Assembly: GCA_963705495.1 (NCBI GenBank)
Contig: CAVPJQ010000015.1
Location: 1-64,000 of the forward strand
Source: DATBVX01 sp963705495
Lineage (GTDB): Bacteria > Pseudomonadota > Gammaproteobacteria > Steroidobacterales > Steroidobacteraceae
DNA length: 64,000 nt
Direction of reading: 5' to 3'
Part shown: positions 1-9,002 of the stretch, in pieces
Layout of the letters: each line of letters starts with the position of its first letter
How positions within the stretch are numbered: the first letter of the stretch is position 1
The notes under the pieces: generated by a model
What the model saw: the letters and a program-made list of their open reading frames with translations, nothing else
Told to the model about the DNA's origin: nothing
Databases searched by the model: none
Position numbers and translations under genes: made by a program

Positions 1-958
1 TGTCGACGAGTGTCCAGTTCTTTTGTTGTGCTTCATCGAGCGCCTTTTCGAGATGCCCGATTTGGGATTTACGGTCGTACGCCCATTCACGCTGCGCATC
101 GGTATGCCAGACGATCCCGGCGAATCGGGGTCCATCGCCGGCGAAGGTCCATTCGAGCATCTGTTGATCGCCATCTGAATTACCGAACGCGAAGATCGGC
201 CGCCGACCGATGTGGCGTTGAATGCCAACCGGCTTTCCGGGGCCGTCATCGATGAGTACCGCCTTGGCCTCCTTGACCAGCACGGGTTTCCCGTCGCGCA
301 ACTCGAATCGCAGCTCGCCCTGACTGCCCACAACCTGCTCGGGCGGGATGCCGTAGACGCGCTCGGTCCATGGGCGCATGAACTCGATGCCTCCACCGGA
401 GACGATGAAAGTCTTGAACCCGTTGGCACGCAGGTATGCAAGCAGCTCCAGCATCGGCTGGTAGACCATCTCGGTGAACAGGCGCTTGGTCTTCGGATGC
501 CGTGCGGTCTCGGCCCACTGCTTGACGATAGCCTCGAATTCGACGGTGGTCATGCCGGTGTGTGTTGCAGCGATGATAGAGAGGACTCCTTTTTCCCCGC
601 CCGCCAGGGCCGTCTTCATGTCGCCCGCCAGCAGCGATTTGAATGGCTCAGTGGTTTTCCATTCGGGGTGCTGAGGCGCCAACGCTTTCACGCGGTCGAC
701 TGCAAAGAAGAACTGGAAATACATCGGCTGTTCGGACCACAGGGTGCCGTCGTTATCAAACGTTGCGATGCGCTCGGGCGCCGGTACGAAGTCCTGCGAG
801 CTCTGGTCGGTCACTTTTGTAACGAAAGTGACTATCCCCTGCTTCGTCGCCCCGTCGTTCCAGGAGGGCAGTGGATCGGCAGCATGGGCGGCGAGTGCGC
901 AAAAGGCGGTGCACAGGGTGGCACCGATCCAAATCGAACGCAGCGCGCGCCTGGACAT
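1..958 (-). CDS. Exported HAD-superfamily phosphatase (partial, C-terminus outside window)
   Basis: The frame reads from an ATG at 958 and is still open at base 1, so only the C-terminal end is missing. Residues 1-27 form a signal peptide ending in AHA, which places the protein in the periplasm. HAD motifs are in order: FDNDGTLW (nucleophile D68 and acid/base D70), a serine motif in FIVSGGGIEF, a lysine in the GKPVG stretch and the acidic motif FGNSDGD. Together they predict a Mg-dependent phosphohydrolase of the phosphoserine-phosphatase-like group. The substrate is not evident. It lies downstream of a two-component operon on the same strand but about 90 bases away, so co-transcription is uncertain. 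Family assignment is firm and function is open. Confidence 0.85.
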   Translation of the reverse strand, partial: MSRRALRSIWIGATLCTAFCALAAHAADPLPSWNDGATKQGIVTFVTKVTDQSSQDFVPAPERIATFDNDGTLWSEQPMYFQFFFAVDRVKALAPQHPEWKTTEPFKSLLAGDMKTALAGGEKGVLSIIAATHTGMTTVEFEAIVKQWAETARHPKTKRLFTEMVYQPMLELLAYLRANGFKTFIVSGGGIEFMRPWTERVYGIPPEQVVGSQGELRFELRDGKPVLVKEAKAVLIDDGPGKPVGIQRHIGRRPIFAFGNSDGDQQMLEWTFAGDGPRFAGIVWHTDAQREWAYDRKSQIGHLEKALDEAQQKNWTLVD

Positions 959-1050
959 GGTTCTTCCCCTTTCATCGCGTCTGATCGCCCGAGACGGTTA
1001 CACGTTTGCGCACGCGGAGAAACTGTACTTTGGTGCAGACGCAAGACGGG

Positions 1051-1473
1051 CTAGTTCGGTTTGATCGCGCTGCTCACTGCATCCAGCAACTGGCGCCCGC
1101 CGAATGGTTTGGAGAGAAACCCCGAGGCTCCAAGCCGTCCGGCCTGCGCCCTGGCATCGGGTCCATCGAACGCCGTGATGAAGATCACCGGCGGATGTAC
1201 TCCTTCGCGTAGCAGTTGGCGGCGCAGGTCCAACCCGGACTGGTCTGGCAGATGAATGTCGAGGATCAGGCAGGCAGCCGATGCCGCGACGTCGTTGCCC
1301 AACAGGTCAGCGGCAGTGGCAAATGATCGGACCGGGAATCCAGCAGCACCGAGCACACGCTCGATCGCTGCGCGCATGCTGTTGTCATCCTCGACCACCA
1401 CGATGGTGTGCGCTGCTCTGCGCGCTGATTCCTGCTCGCTGGGAACTGCGAGCGACAGGACGGGCTGTGCCAT
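1051..1473 (-). CDS. Single-domain response regulator (receiver only)
   Basis: A CheY/FixJ-type receiver domain with no output domain. Seen: the acidic pair in VVVEDDNS, phospho-acceptor D72 in LILDIHLPDQSG, the ITAFD switch segment and the lysine of LSKPFGG. The start was placed at ATG 1473; an in-frame TTG at 1500 would add nine residues, and neither has a convincing ribosome site. It follows the FixJ-like regulator and the sensor kinase on the same strand with a gap of about 117 bases, so it is probably a phosphate sink or relay partner of that kinase (inference). Receivers of this type commonly sit beside kinase/FixJ pairs. Confidence 0.8.
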   Translation of the reverse strand: MAQPVLSLAVPSEQESARRAAHTIVVVEDDNSMRAAIERVLGAAGFPVRSFATAADLLGNDVAASAACLILDIHLPDQSGLDLRRQLLREGVHPPVIFITAFDGPDARAQAGRLGASGFLSKPFGGRQLLDAVSSAIKPN

Positions 1474-1590
1474 CCAAGGAGAATGCCCATCGCGGGGCAA
1501 TTAGAGAATTGGCCTCTTGGCCATCGCCCTATGGCACGTTAGTGCAATCTGAGGGGCTTGATCGGAGTCCCGGACCGCAAGGCGCGCAAA

Positions 1591-2244
1591 TCAGGCGGTT
1601 TGTGGGGTTCCCGTCTTGCCGCGCGAATTGAGGCCGAGCTGCTCTGCGAAATGCACCAGCTCTGCCACCGAGGCGGCTTGCATCTTCTGCATCACATGAG
1701 CGCGGTGCGCTTTGACTGTCCGTTCCGCCGTACCCAACTCCGCCGCGATCTGCTTGTTGAGCCTGCCGATCACGATGCGCGCGAAAACATCGCGTTCACG
1801 TGCGGTCAGCATGACGTAGCGCGAGCGCAGCGCATTGCGGCCATGGTGCCTTTCACGCCGTGCCACATCACGCTGCACAGCGTTTGCCACGGCGCCGAGC
1901 AATACCTCCCGCTGGATCGGTTTCGTCAGGAAATCGACCGCGCCCGCCTTCATTGCGCGCACGCTGGTGGGGATGTCGCCGTGGCCGGTGAGGAAGATGA
2001 TCGGCAGGTGATCGTCGCGTTTGCCCAGTGCTTCCTGCAGTTCCAGTCCACTCGGCCCGGGCAGGCGAATATCGAGAATGATGCAGCCCGGTTCATCGAG
2101 GGGCGGGGCCAGTAGCATCGCACCGGCGGACGGGTAACCGCGAACGCCGTAGCCCGCCGCATGCAACAGGCGCGTGATGGCCGTGCGCATGGAATCGTCG
2201 TCATCTACGACATGCACCACCGGTATGGGCGTCGCGGCGCTCAT
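1591..2244 (-). CDS. FixJ/LuxR-family two-component response regulator
   Basis: 217 residues. Receiver domain at 10-125 with the DDDD acidic cluster, phospho-acceptor D58 in IILDIRLPGPSG and K108 in FLTKPI. A LuxR-type helix-turn-helix follows at about 150-205 (LTARERDVFARI, NKQIAAELGTAERTVKAH). It is a DNA-binding transcriptional activator activated by phosphorylation. The start codon overlaps the stop of the upstream sensor kinase (ATGA, 2241-2244), so the two are translationally coupled and almost certainly a cognate pair. Targets are unknown; the nearby envelope cluster is a possibility only. Confidence 0.9.
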   Translation of the reverse strand: MSAATPIPVVHVVDDDDSMRTAITRLLHAAGYGVRGYPSAGAMLLAPPLDEPGCIILDIRLPGPSGLELQEALGKRDDHLPIIFLTGHGDIPTSVRAMKAGAVDFLTKPIQREVLLGAVANAVQRDVARRERHHGRNALRSRYVMLTARERDVFARIVIGRLNKQIAAELGTAERTVKAHRAHVMQKMQAASVAELVHFAEQLGLNSRGKTGTPQTA

Positions 2245-4307
2245 ACCGCAGCCCTTACGTTTGCTACCTGGGGCTGCGCCTCAGACACCACGACCTCGGC
2301 CATGTGAGTCACGGGCAACGCAAAACGGAACGTCGCCCCGCCTTGCAGGTTGTTTTCAGCCCAGATCCTGCCTTCGTGCGCCGTAATGATCGAACGGGCG
2401 ATCGACAGGCCCAATCCCAAGCCATCCTCCTTGGTCGAATAGAAAGAGTCGAACAAGTGAGTGCGAAGCTGCGGCGCGATGCCCGTGCCGCTGTCCGCTA
2501 CCGCGACCTCGACCTGGTTATTCACCAATCGAGATCTGACATGCACACGTCGTTCGCCCGCCGGCTTTGCGGCCATGGCATCCATCGCATTGAGAAGCAG
2601 GTTGAGCAGTACCTGCTCGATGTGTACCCGGTCGGCAGCAACCAGGGGCAGCGCGATCTCGAGCTCAGTGCTCAGGTCGATGTCACGGCGCCGCGCGTTC
2701 TCCAGGAGGAGCCGGACAACGTCGTTGATCGTGCGGTTCAGATCCAGCGGCTGCAGCTCGCGCTCGCGCTTGCGGAGCAAGGTCCGCATGTGGCTAATGA
2801 CCTCGCTGGCGCGCAGGTCATCGCGACGGATGTCGACCAGGATCTGGCGCACTTCATCGAGCTGGGACGGGTCACGGTCCAGCAGCAACTCCGCCGTGTC
2901 CGCATTGCTCAGAATGGCGCCGAGTGGCTGATTGATTTCATGGGCGATTCCGGCGGCCAGCTCGCCCACCATCGCCAGCCGCGCGGCGTGCATCAGCTCG
3001 TTGCGCTGGTGATTGAGCTCGAGCTCGACTCGATGCCGTCGCCGGCCCTGAATCAGCAGCGCGACCAGGAACAGGCAGACCAATACGCCGGCAGCGATGC
3101 CTGCAATGATGGTCCCACGGTTCGCCTCCCAGTAGGTCGGCGTGCGAAAACGCACATCGCAGCCGGGCGGAAGCCGACTCTGTGCTACCGACCAGCGCGC
3201 CAGCTCGCGCGCATCGACCATGCACGCCGGAACGGGAGTCGGCGGCAGCGTCGCATCCTCGGGGTTCCTCCCTTCGAGGATCCGCCCCGCGAGCGCACCC
3301 GCGAGTCTGCCCTGCTCCTCCCAGCTCGAAATCGATCCACCGAGAATGCCGTGCCCAAGGTAGGTATCGAACATGCTGAAGATCGGCACGCGCGTGGCCT
3401 TGGAGAGCTGTTCCAGCACATCGCGCGGCAGATACCTCTGACCGGACGCATCGTTGAAGACGCTGGTGAACAGGATCACGCTGTCCTCGCTCAGGTCCCC
3501 GACGCTCTCCAGCATTTGCTGCACTGACTGGTTGGAAATCTGCCTGACTTCCAATCCCGGGCGAAGATTGCGCAGCTGTCGCTCGGCGCGCCCCAACCAC
3601 TCCTGGTCATAGTCCGAAGTCCCGCTGATGATGACGACGTTGCCGGTGCCCGGACGCAGCTCCATGGCGAGCTCAATCGTTCCAGCCACGTCGAAGCGCA
3701 TCGGCACACCGACGATGCCAGGCTCTGGTCTTGGCGAAAGCTCCTCTTCAGGGACTCCGCTGAATACGACTGGTATCCCCGGCCACCGCTGCGAGCGATG
3801 TTGCTGTACGAATTCAAGCGCGCTGCCACGGACAGCGATGATCAGATCTGGTGCGACCTGGCGTGGTTCTCGCGTCATTGCCCGGGAGGGCCGCGCCCGG
3901 AGTTCGGGCTGAGTGCGCAGCGAATCGATGGTCTCTGAGGAGAATTCGACCTTGCTTCCCCACTCTGCGCGCAGCGCCGCGCGCACCGCCTGATCCTGCT
4001 CGACCACCGAGGGCTCAAACAGGTCGCCGCCGTGCAGGATGAGCACATGGCGGAGCAGCGATGTCGAGCTTGGTGGAGCGCCGGCCGCAAGCGAGCTGGT
4101 GGTTGCCAACACGCTGATGACCGCCGCCCACGCACAACAACAACGATTCCCTTTGCGCGTGATGGCTATTCCCTCGCTATTCGCCTCTGCTGCAACCAGG
4201 ATTCGATCGGCCGCGCGTCTTTGGTTTTCGCTATTGCGTGGCCGGCCCTGGGCGCGCCTTGACGCAATATTGACATCGCCACTCGCCTCAAGTCCACCCG
4301 CGCGCAC
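2241..4307 (-). CDS. Sensor histidine kinase with ABC-type substrate-binding periplasmic domain
   Basis: 688 residues from a GTG at 4307. The true start is uncertain because residues 1-50 look unlike a leader; a hydrophobic export segment lies at about 57-75. Residues 85-370 resemble the ABC substrate-binding domain family (LIIAVRGSALEFV, GIPVVFSGVPEEE). A transmembrane helix spans about 399-420. The kinase core follows: HisKA with phospho-acceptor H456 in GIAHEINQPLGAI, N-box in LLNLLLNAMDAM, DSGTGI and GLGLGLSIAR. The FixL-like HEINQP motif matches the FixJ-type regulator next to it. The ligand is unknown; kinases of this architecture are thought to sense small solutes directly through the periplasmic domain. 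Confidence 0.85.
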   Translation of the reverse strand: MRAGGLEASGDVNIASRRAQGRPRNSENQRRAADRILVAAEANSEGIAITRKGNRCCCAWAAVISVLATTSSLAAGAPPSSTSLLRHVLILHGGDLFEPSVVEQDQAVRAALRAEWGSKVEFSSETIDSLRTQPELRARPSRAMTREPRQVAPDLIIAVRGSALEFVQQHRSQRWPGIPVVFSGVPEEELSPRPEPGIVGVPMRFDVAGTIELAMELRPGTGNVVIISGTSDYDQEWLGRAERQLRNLRPGLEVRQISNQSVQQMLESVGDLSEDSVILFTSVFNDASGQRYLPRDVLEQLSKATRVPIFSMFDTYLGHGILGGSISSWEEQGRLAGALAGRILEGRNPEDATLPPTPVPACMVDARELARWSVAQSRLPPGCDVRFRTPTYWEANRGTIIAGIAAGVLVCLFLVALLIQGRRRHRVELELNHQRNELMHAARLAMVGELAAGIAHEINQPLGAILSNADTAELLLDRDPSQLDEVRQILVDIRRDDLRASEVISHMRTLLRKRERELQPLDLNRTINDVVRLLLENARRRDIDLSTELEIALPLVAADRVHIEQVLLNLLLNAMDAMAAKPAGERRVHVRSRLVNNQVEVAVADSGTGIAPQLRTHLFDSFYSTKEDGLGLGLSIARSIITAHEGRIWAENNLQGGATFRFALPVTHMAEVVVSEAQPQVANVRAAV

Positions 4308-4416
4308 TCAGTCGCGGCCTGATGGGCCGGAAAATAGTGTGGAGGCCGTGTATTGCGACTTTGCGATTCCGCACCGAAGTCGGACCGGCGGAAGCCCGCA
4401 GCCCGGCAAGGCGGAG

Positions 4417-4452
4417 AAAGGGGCGCTCCCAGCAAGGGCGCGCCCCTCTTTC
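4417..4452 (-). terminator. Rho-independent terminator after the exported-protein operon
   Basis: A seven-base-pair GC stem (GGGGCGC at 4420-4426 with GCGCCCC at 4440-4446), followed on the minus strand by TTTC, begins about ten bases past the stop codon at 4459. The plus strand also carries a short T stretch after the stem, so it may work in both directions. Confidence 0.6.
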
Positions 4453-4458
4453 AGAGCT

Positions 4459-4959
4459 CTAAGGTTGTCCTACAAGCGGCGCGTTCGCCTGAACATTTAG
4501 ATCAAGCATGGTGGCGATCTCGTTTTCGATCTGCAGGAACTGAGCGCCACGCACCGGCGATACCGCGCGCGCGATCTTTCCCGAATAGGTCTCCCATAGG
4601 TCGATCCGCTCGTGCTGCATCTTGAGCCAGCGCTTGGTGAGATCCCTAGCCTGGTCAGGATCGAAGGTTGTTGCGCTCTGTGCGATCGTGAAGTCGTTCG
4701 CGAACTTCAGACGCTTGTCGCTGAAGGCGTTGAGCTTCGTTTCATAGTCCTCGTAGATCGGCCAGAATTTCTGCGCTTCGGCGTCGTTGAGCTTCATGAC
4801 CTCATTGATAGTCTCCTTCTTCGCCGCATTGAAGTCAGCCCGGTACTTCTCGAGCAACGCTTTTGTCTGCGCATCCTGAGCGACCGCGGCTCCCGCGCCA
4901 GCGAGCAGCGACACTCCCAGGAGCACGGCCATGATCCCTCGGGTCCAACGCTTGACCAT
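4459..4959 (-). CDS. Small exported helical protein of unknown function
   Basis: 166 residues from an ATG at 4959, chosen because AGAGGAGT precedes it at good spacing and a signal peptide (1-28, ending AAVAQ) follows at once. The mature part is charged and probably all-helical (AEAQKFWPIYEDYETKL, then LTKRWLKMQHERIDLWETY). In the raw sequence this frame is joined to the upstream DUF2950 gene by a one-base shift, but the independent start, ribosome site and signal peptide show it is a separate protein. The pattern resembles the small periplasmic proteins often found beside DUF3300 and DUF2950 genes. No function is known to me. Confidence 0.75.
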   Translation of the reverse strand: MVKRWTRGIMAVLLGVSLLAGAGAAVAQDAQTKALLEKYRADFNAAKKETINEVMKLNDAEAQKFWPIYEDYETKLNAFSDKRLKFANDFTIAQSATTFDPDQARDLTKRWLKMQHERIDLWETYSGKIARAVSPVRGAQFLQIENEIATMLDLNVQANAPLVGQP

Positions 4960-5003
4960 CGTGGTTACTCCTCTGTGAATCGAAACGGTACGCGGAGCGA
5001 CCC

Positions 5004-5937
5004 TCAGCTGGCGTCTTCGCGCTTCCAGCTGCTGTCCGGATCGAACACCTTGATCTCGGCGCGCGAGTTTCGCCGTGTCCGGCCCGAGGTCCTTGGAGAA
5101 CACGACCCCATCGTGATTCACCATGAACGTCATCACCCCGCTATTACCGTATTCGGCCGGATATGCGATCAGGCCAAAGCCGCCGATCATCTTGTCTCGC
5201 ACCATGTAGTCGTAGGCTCTGCCGGCCGCATTCGGACCCTGCGCCTTCAGCAGTGCGTAATAGTAGCCATGGAAGGGCTGGGGTCCTTTCTTGTCATCCT
5301 GCAGATAGCCTTCGCTGCGTGCAGCCGCGAACGCAGCGCCGAGCGGGCTCGGTGCCTCATCACCGCTCGTCTCCCAGTAAAGGCCGTCGTGCTTTCCAGG
5401 ACTGCTGATCAACTGCTGTGCGTAGTGCAGCAAGGGATCGTTGTCGGCGTTGCGCGTGTAGTACTCGCGTTGCGCATCGACATACGCAAGGCAAGCCTGG
5501 ATGGCCGACAACTCATTGCGTCCCACGCGGCGGTCGATGAGTTCTTCGTTGCCCGCGGCGCTGTCGAAGCGCCACTTGCCGTTCTCCTGCACCAAAGGGT
5601 ATGGGAACGGCCAGTTGTCAGGTCCCACCTGAATGACCTGCGAACCGTCCTCGCGCTCCTCCAGGGAATGAGAAGCGCCATACAATTCGACGAACCGCGC
5701 GCGCGCGTTTCGATCCTGGATCGGATCGCCTGATTCGATCGCGGGTTTGGAGTCCTTGCCCAGCACGCGAAGGACCGGACCGGTATTTTCGGCCTTGAGC
5801 GCCGCGACCAGTCCATCTGCCGCCTCCTGCGGCGACGCATAGGTCTTCTGCTTGCCGACGAGATCGCAGCCCCCCAGCAAGAGCGCCAGCGCGCAGCCGA
5901 TGAGTACGACCCGTGTACGCAAAGCTTGCAACTGCAT
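5004..5937 (-). CDS. DUF2950 family lipoprotein, frameshifted near the C-terminus
   Basis: Starts at ATG 5937 with a lipoprotein-type leader (hydrophobic stretch, then LLGGCD, cysteine at about residue 24). The body matches the DUF2950 family (SPQEAADGLVAALK, GYYYALLKAQG, IGGFGLIAYPAEYG, VVFSKDLGPDTAK). After DTAKLAR an extra base near 5058-5059 throws the frame off. Removing it restores an ending of EIKVFDPDSSWKREDAS and a stop at 5004-5006, the usual family C-terminus, for about 310 residues. Without correction the frame reads into the next gene and gives a false fusion of 492 residues. It lies 15 bases after the DUF3300 gene, a known pairing. Function is unknown. Confidence 0.8.
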
Positions 5938-5952
5938 AAGTATCTCCTCCCC

Positions 5953-7242
5953 TCAGCGACGCCGGCCGCCGCCGCGTGACATGCCGCTCGCTCCCCGGCT
6001 TGACGTACCACGGCTGCTCGCGGCGCGAGTGCTGCTGCCACTGTTCATGCCGCCGAACGCACTCGAGCTGCTGCTGCGGTTGCTCGCTCCGGAACGGTTG
6101 CTGCTACTGACATCGCGACTCTGACCGCCCATGTCCCGGCTCTGCCCACCCTGATCGCGGTTCTGTCCGCCCAGATCACTGGTACCGGCCGTGTCGCGGG
6201 TCTGACCGCCAATCTGGTTGCCCTGCGCATCACGCATGTTTCCAGCACCTTCACGCGAGATATCCTGTCGACCTTCCTCGGCACGGCCGCGATATTCGTT
6301 TCGAGCCTGGGTCGCCTGCGGATTGCTTGCCTTGCCAAACTTCTGCTGCGTGCCCTGATCTCGATACTCCACACCTTTGCGGTGCTCGGGATTGTGCTGC
6401 CAGGACTGATTGTTGCTGCGGTTGCTGACGTTGGTGTCCCGGTTGTTGATGTTCGTGTTCCGGTTATTGATGTCAGTGCGGTTGAAGTTGTTGTAGTTGT
6501 TGACGTTGATGTCGACGTCACTGTGTCCCCAGTTGCAGTTACCCCAAAGGGCGCCGCCCACGATCACGCCCGCGGTGAAGGAGAAGAACGCCGCACCCGG
6601 TGGGTATGCGTACACGGGATAAGGCGGATAGGCGGGATATGCCCATGCGCCATATACGACCGTCGGGTTATAGGTCGGTACGTAAACGACCTCTGGATCG
6701 GTGGGCGCGATCTCGATGATCGTGGTCGTCGAAGAGCCGGCGGGCGCAGGTTCTGTTGTGACCTTTTGCTCCTTCGAGCTGCTGAGATTTCCTTCAGCTT
6801 TCGCCTTCGCCCTGAGGCGTTGGACGGCGTCCATCACGCCCTTTTGATCGGCGAGAAAGGCATCGCCAAGCTTCTGCGTCCAGTCGAGCTTGTCGTTCAT
6901 TCCGGCGAGCACGTCCGGGAACGCGGTCAGCGACTTGACGGCAGGATCCCAAGTCTGTTTTTCCAGGGCCGTTTGCAGAGCGTCGCCGGTGACCTTCGGA
7001 TTCGCCTTCGACCAGCGTGCCGCTTCCACGATCTCGAGCGGATAAGTGGACGCCATGAATATCTGCGCCAGCAACGAGTCCGGATATAGCGCGATGGGCG
7101 CCACGATCTGCTCGAGCTCTTCGGGTTTGAAGGTAGGTTGCTGCGGTGGTGCTGCCTCCTGAGCCGAGACGCAGAAGCCAACAGCCATGAGCAACCACAG
7201 GCACCATGGCAACCGGTTAGCGAACGAGCGTGCGAGCTTCAT
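5953..7242 (-). CDS. DUF3300 domain exported protein with Asn-rich and Gly/Gln/Arg/Asp repeat tail
   Basis: 429 residues. Signal peptide 1-28 (WCLWLLMAVGFCVSAQ). The DUF3300 domain occupies about 38-215 (EELEQIVAPIALYPDSLLAQ, FPDVLAGMNDKLDWTQKLGDAF, PTDPEVVYVPTYNPTVVYG). A short hydrophobic Pro/Tyr/Ala/Gly stretch follows, then an asparagine-rich tract (NVNNYNNF, RNTNINNRDTN) and repeats of the GGQSRD type before a Ser/Arg/Gly tail ending RGGGRRR. The tail looks disordered and basic. It is first in a minus-strand operon with DUF2950 and the small exported protein. The family is a recurrent envelope gene with no established function. Confidence 0.85.
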   Translation of the reverse strand: MKLARSFANRLPWCLWLLMAVGFCVSAQEAAPPQQPTFKPEELEQIVAPIALYPDSLLAQIFMASTYPLEIVEAARWSKANPKVTGDALQTALEKQTWDPAVKSLTAFPDVLAGMNDKLDWTQKLGDAFLADQKGVMDAVQRLRAKAKAEGNLSSSKEQKVTTEPAPAGSSTTTIIEIAPTDPEVVYVPTYNPTVVYGAWAYPAYPPYPVYAYPPGAAFFSFTAGVIVGGALWGNCNWGHSDVDINVNNYNNFNRTDINNRNTNINNRDTNVSNRSNNQSWQHNPEHRKGVEYRDQGTQQKFGKASNPQATQARNEYRGRAEEGRQDISREGAGNMRDAQGNQIGGQTRDTAGTSDLGGQNRDQGGQSRDMGGQSRDVSSSNRSGASNRSSSSSAFGGMNSGSSTRAASSRGTSSRGASGMSRGGGRRR

Positions 7243-7344
7243 GTGCTCACCTCGCGCAGTTGTGTGTCATCCCCAGGAGCCGTTAGGCCCGACTCCCACT
7301 TGTCAAACTGGGCACGGACCAGTGGCCCGTCCATGCCCGTGTTT

Positions 7345-7917
7345 CTACTTGGCGGGCGGATTCGGGAAATTGCTGAAAATCTGGGCGATCACCGCGTCGA
7401 CCGCCGGTCCCGGATTCTTACGCATTTCGTCCGTCACGCGGCCGTTGGCGACACCCTGCCAGACCAACTGACCCTGTTTTGCATCGACAAGGTCTACGCT
7501 CAGAGTGCCCTCGCGGTAGTTGTACGTCTGAACATCCTGCGGGTATCCAGCCCAGGCGCCGTAGTAGCCGGCGCGATAACCGTAGAACCCAGCTCCCGCA
7601 CTGGGTGTCGAGTGAATCTCCTGCTTCTCCTGCACCTTGAGATAGAAATTAGCTTTCAGGTCAGGGTTCGCCTCGTCGTAGCGGTATCCCTTGCTCTCGA
7701 GCTGCGTGCGAGTCGCCTGCTTGAGACGGCTGGTGATGATCGTGGAGTACTGAGCGCGATCTGTGGCAACCGCGTCGAAGAAAGCGAAAGTCTTGTAGGC
7801 GGACATGTCGGCTGTCGGGTCTTTGTCCACGCGGATGTCCGGCCCGGTTGCACAGCCGGCGAAACCGAGGACACCCACAAGGATGACCGCGGAGCCGAGG
7901 GTGCGGAGATGACGCAT
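7345..7917 (-). CDS. DUF4136 family lipoprotein
   Basis: 190 residues from ATG 7917, chosen because AAGGA lies six bases upstream and a lipobox (LGFAGCATG) follows within 25 residues. The body is typical DUF4136 (YKTFAFFDAV, LKQATRTQLESKGYRYDE, NPDLKANFYLKVQEKQE, DLVDAKQGQLVWQGVANG). Proteins of this family are small outer-membrane-associated lipoproteins without known activity. An open frame extends upstream to 8067 but lacks a ribosome site. It sits about 100 bases ahead of the DUF3300 gene on the same strand and may share its transcription. Confidence 0.85.
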   Translation of the reverse strand: MRHLRTLGSAVILVGVLGFAGCATGPDIRVDKDPTADMSAYKTFAFFDAVATDRAQYSTIITSRLKQATRTQLESKGYRYDEANPDLKANFYLKVQEKQEIHSTPSAGAGFYGYRAGYYGAWAGYPQDVQTYNYREGTLSVDLVDAKQGQLVWQGVANGRVTDEMRKNPGPAVDAVIAQIFSNFPNPPAK

Positions 7918-8194
7918 AAAAAGGTCCTTGTTGTTCCCGTGACAGCGGATCAGAGGTTCGATGTGAGTCGACCCGCGTTGGCGCATCGACACGAAGCAGC
8001 ACAGCTCTTGCCGCAGCGGGTAGCCTACCCGTTGCGCGCTCCCAACCCCAATAGTCCTCCGGCCCAATTGCGCCTGCCAGAGTGATCGCGCTACGCTCCG
8101 TGCGCTGCCGCGGCCTGCTCTTGAGCCGCCTGTTGTCTTGTAACCCCTGCCTGAATTTTCCCCGCCTACCCTGGTCCAGAGGGTTTAGTGGCGA

Positions 8195-8878
8195 ATGATC
8201 ATGCGTAATCCGATTCTGATCACTGTTGCCGTGTTCTCGATCTGGCTCGTGGCCTGCACCACAACGGGTTCCGGCGCCACCGCGCCCGAGATGACCGAGG
8301 ACGGGCTAAGAAAGGTCAACGTCAGGGGCGTCGACGCCGCCTACGTTCGTCCGGGCTCGAGCCTGGGCACCTACAAGCGCATTCTCCTCGACCCTGTGCA
8401 GGTTTCCTTCAGCAAGGACTGGAACCCGGACAAGACCGGATCGCATATGCCCCTGAGTAACGAGGATCGCGAAAAAATTCGCCGGGACCTGGCAGAGCTG
8501 TTCGTGACCACAGCAACCGAAGTGCTCGAAAAAGGGGGATATCCAGTCGTGACCGAGGGCGGACCCGATGTCCTTCGGGTGACGGCCCAGCTGGCGGATG
8601 TGTACATCAACGCTCCGGACACGATGTCTGCCGGGCGTTCCTACAGCTTCGTCATGAGCGCGGGCCACATGACCCTCGTAGCGGAACTACGCGATTCCGA
8701 GACCGGGCAGATCATGGCACGGGTGTTCGATAAGCGTGAAGCGCGCAACGATCAGTACCTGCAACTCGCCACGAGCGTGTCCAATTCGGCCGAAGCCCGC
8801 GATATCGTCAGGACCTGGGCAAATGTCCTGTTGGGCCGTCTGAACGCTGTGCGGGTCCAGCCCACGCCGTCGCCGTAG
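8195..8878 (+). CDS. DUF3313 family lipoprotein
   Basis: 227 residues. Two ATGs six bases apart (8195, 8201) could each start it. The lipobox WLVACTTT puts the lipidated cysteine near residue 21. Family features: YVRPGSSLGTYKRILLDPVQVSF, SFSKDWNP, then a C-terminal half resembling DUF3313 (GGPDVLRVTAQLADVYINAP, LVAELRDSETGQIMARVFDKR). It diverges from the DUF4136 lipoprotein across a 277-base region that probably holds both promoters; I could not pick out convincing boxes. The function is unknown; an envelope role is inferred from lipidation. Confidence 0.8.
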   Translation: MIMRNPILITVAVFSIWLVACTTTGSGATAPEMTEDGLRKVNVRGVDAAYVRPGSSLGTYKRILLDPVQVSFSKDWNPDKTGSHMPLSNEDREKIRRDLAELFVTTATEVLEKGGYPVVTEGGPDVLRVTAQLADVYINAPDTMSAGRSYSFVMSAGHMTLVAELRDSETGQIMARVFDKREARNDQYLQLATSVSNSAEARDIVRTWANVLLGRLNAVRVQPTPSP

Positions 8879-9002
8879 ACCATCTCAGGTAGGGCTCTCA
8901 CAGGGCTACCCGGTAGATTTGCGGACTGTCCCCTCGCAATCGCGGTGAGCTATGATGCGCTCGCCGTTCATCGGATCGGCGTCTTCGTGAGGTCACAGCA
9001 AG

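Noticed and set aside
2304..3527. A 407-codon open frame on the plus strand opposite the sensor kinase
   Set aside because: It mirrors the codon pattern of the kinase on the other strand, lacks a ribosome site and has no recognisable domain. Many similar antisense frames occur in this GC-rich window.
4459..5937. A single 492-residue fusion of DUF2950 with a second exported protein
   Set aside because: The junction is a one-base shift; the second part has its own ribosome site, ATG and signal peptide, and the first part regains its normal ending when one base is removed.
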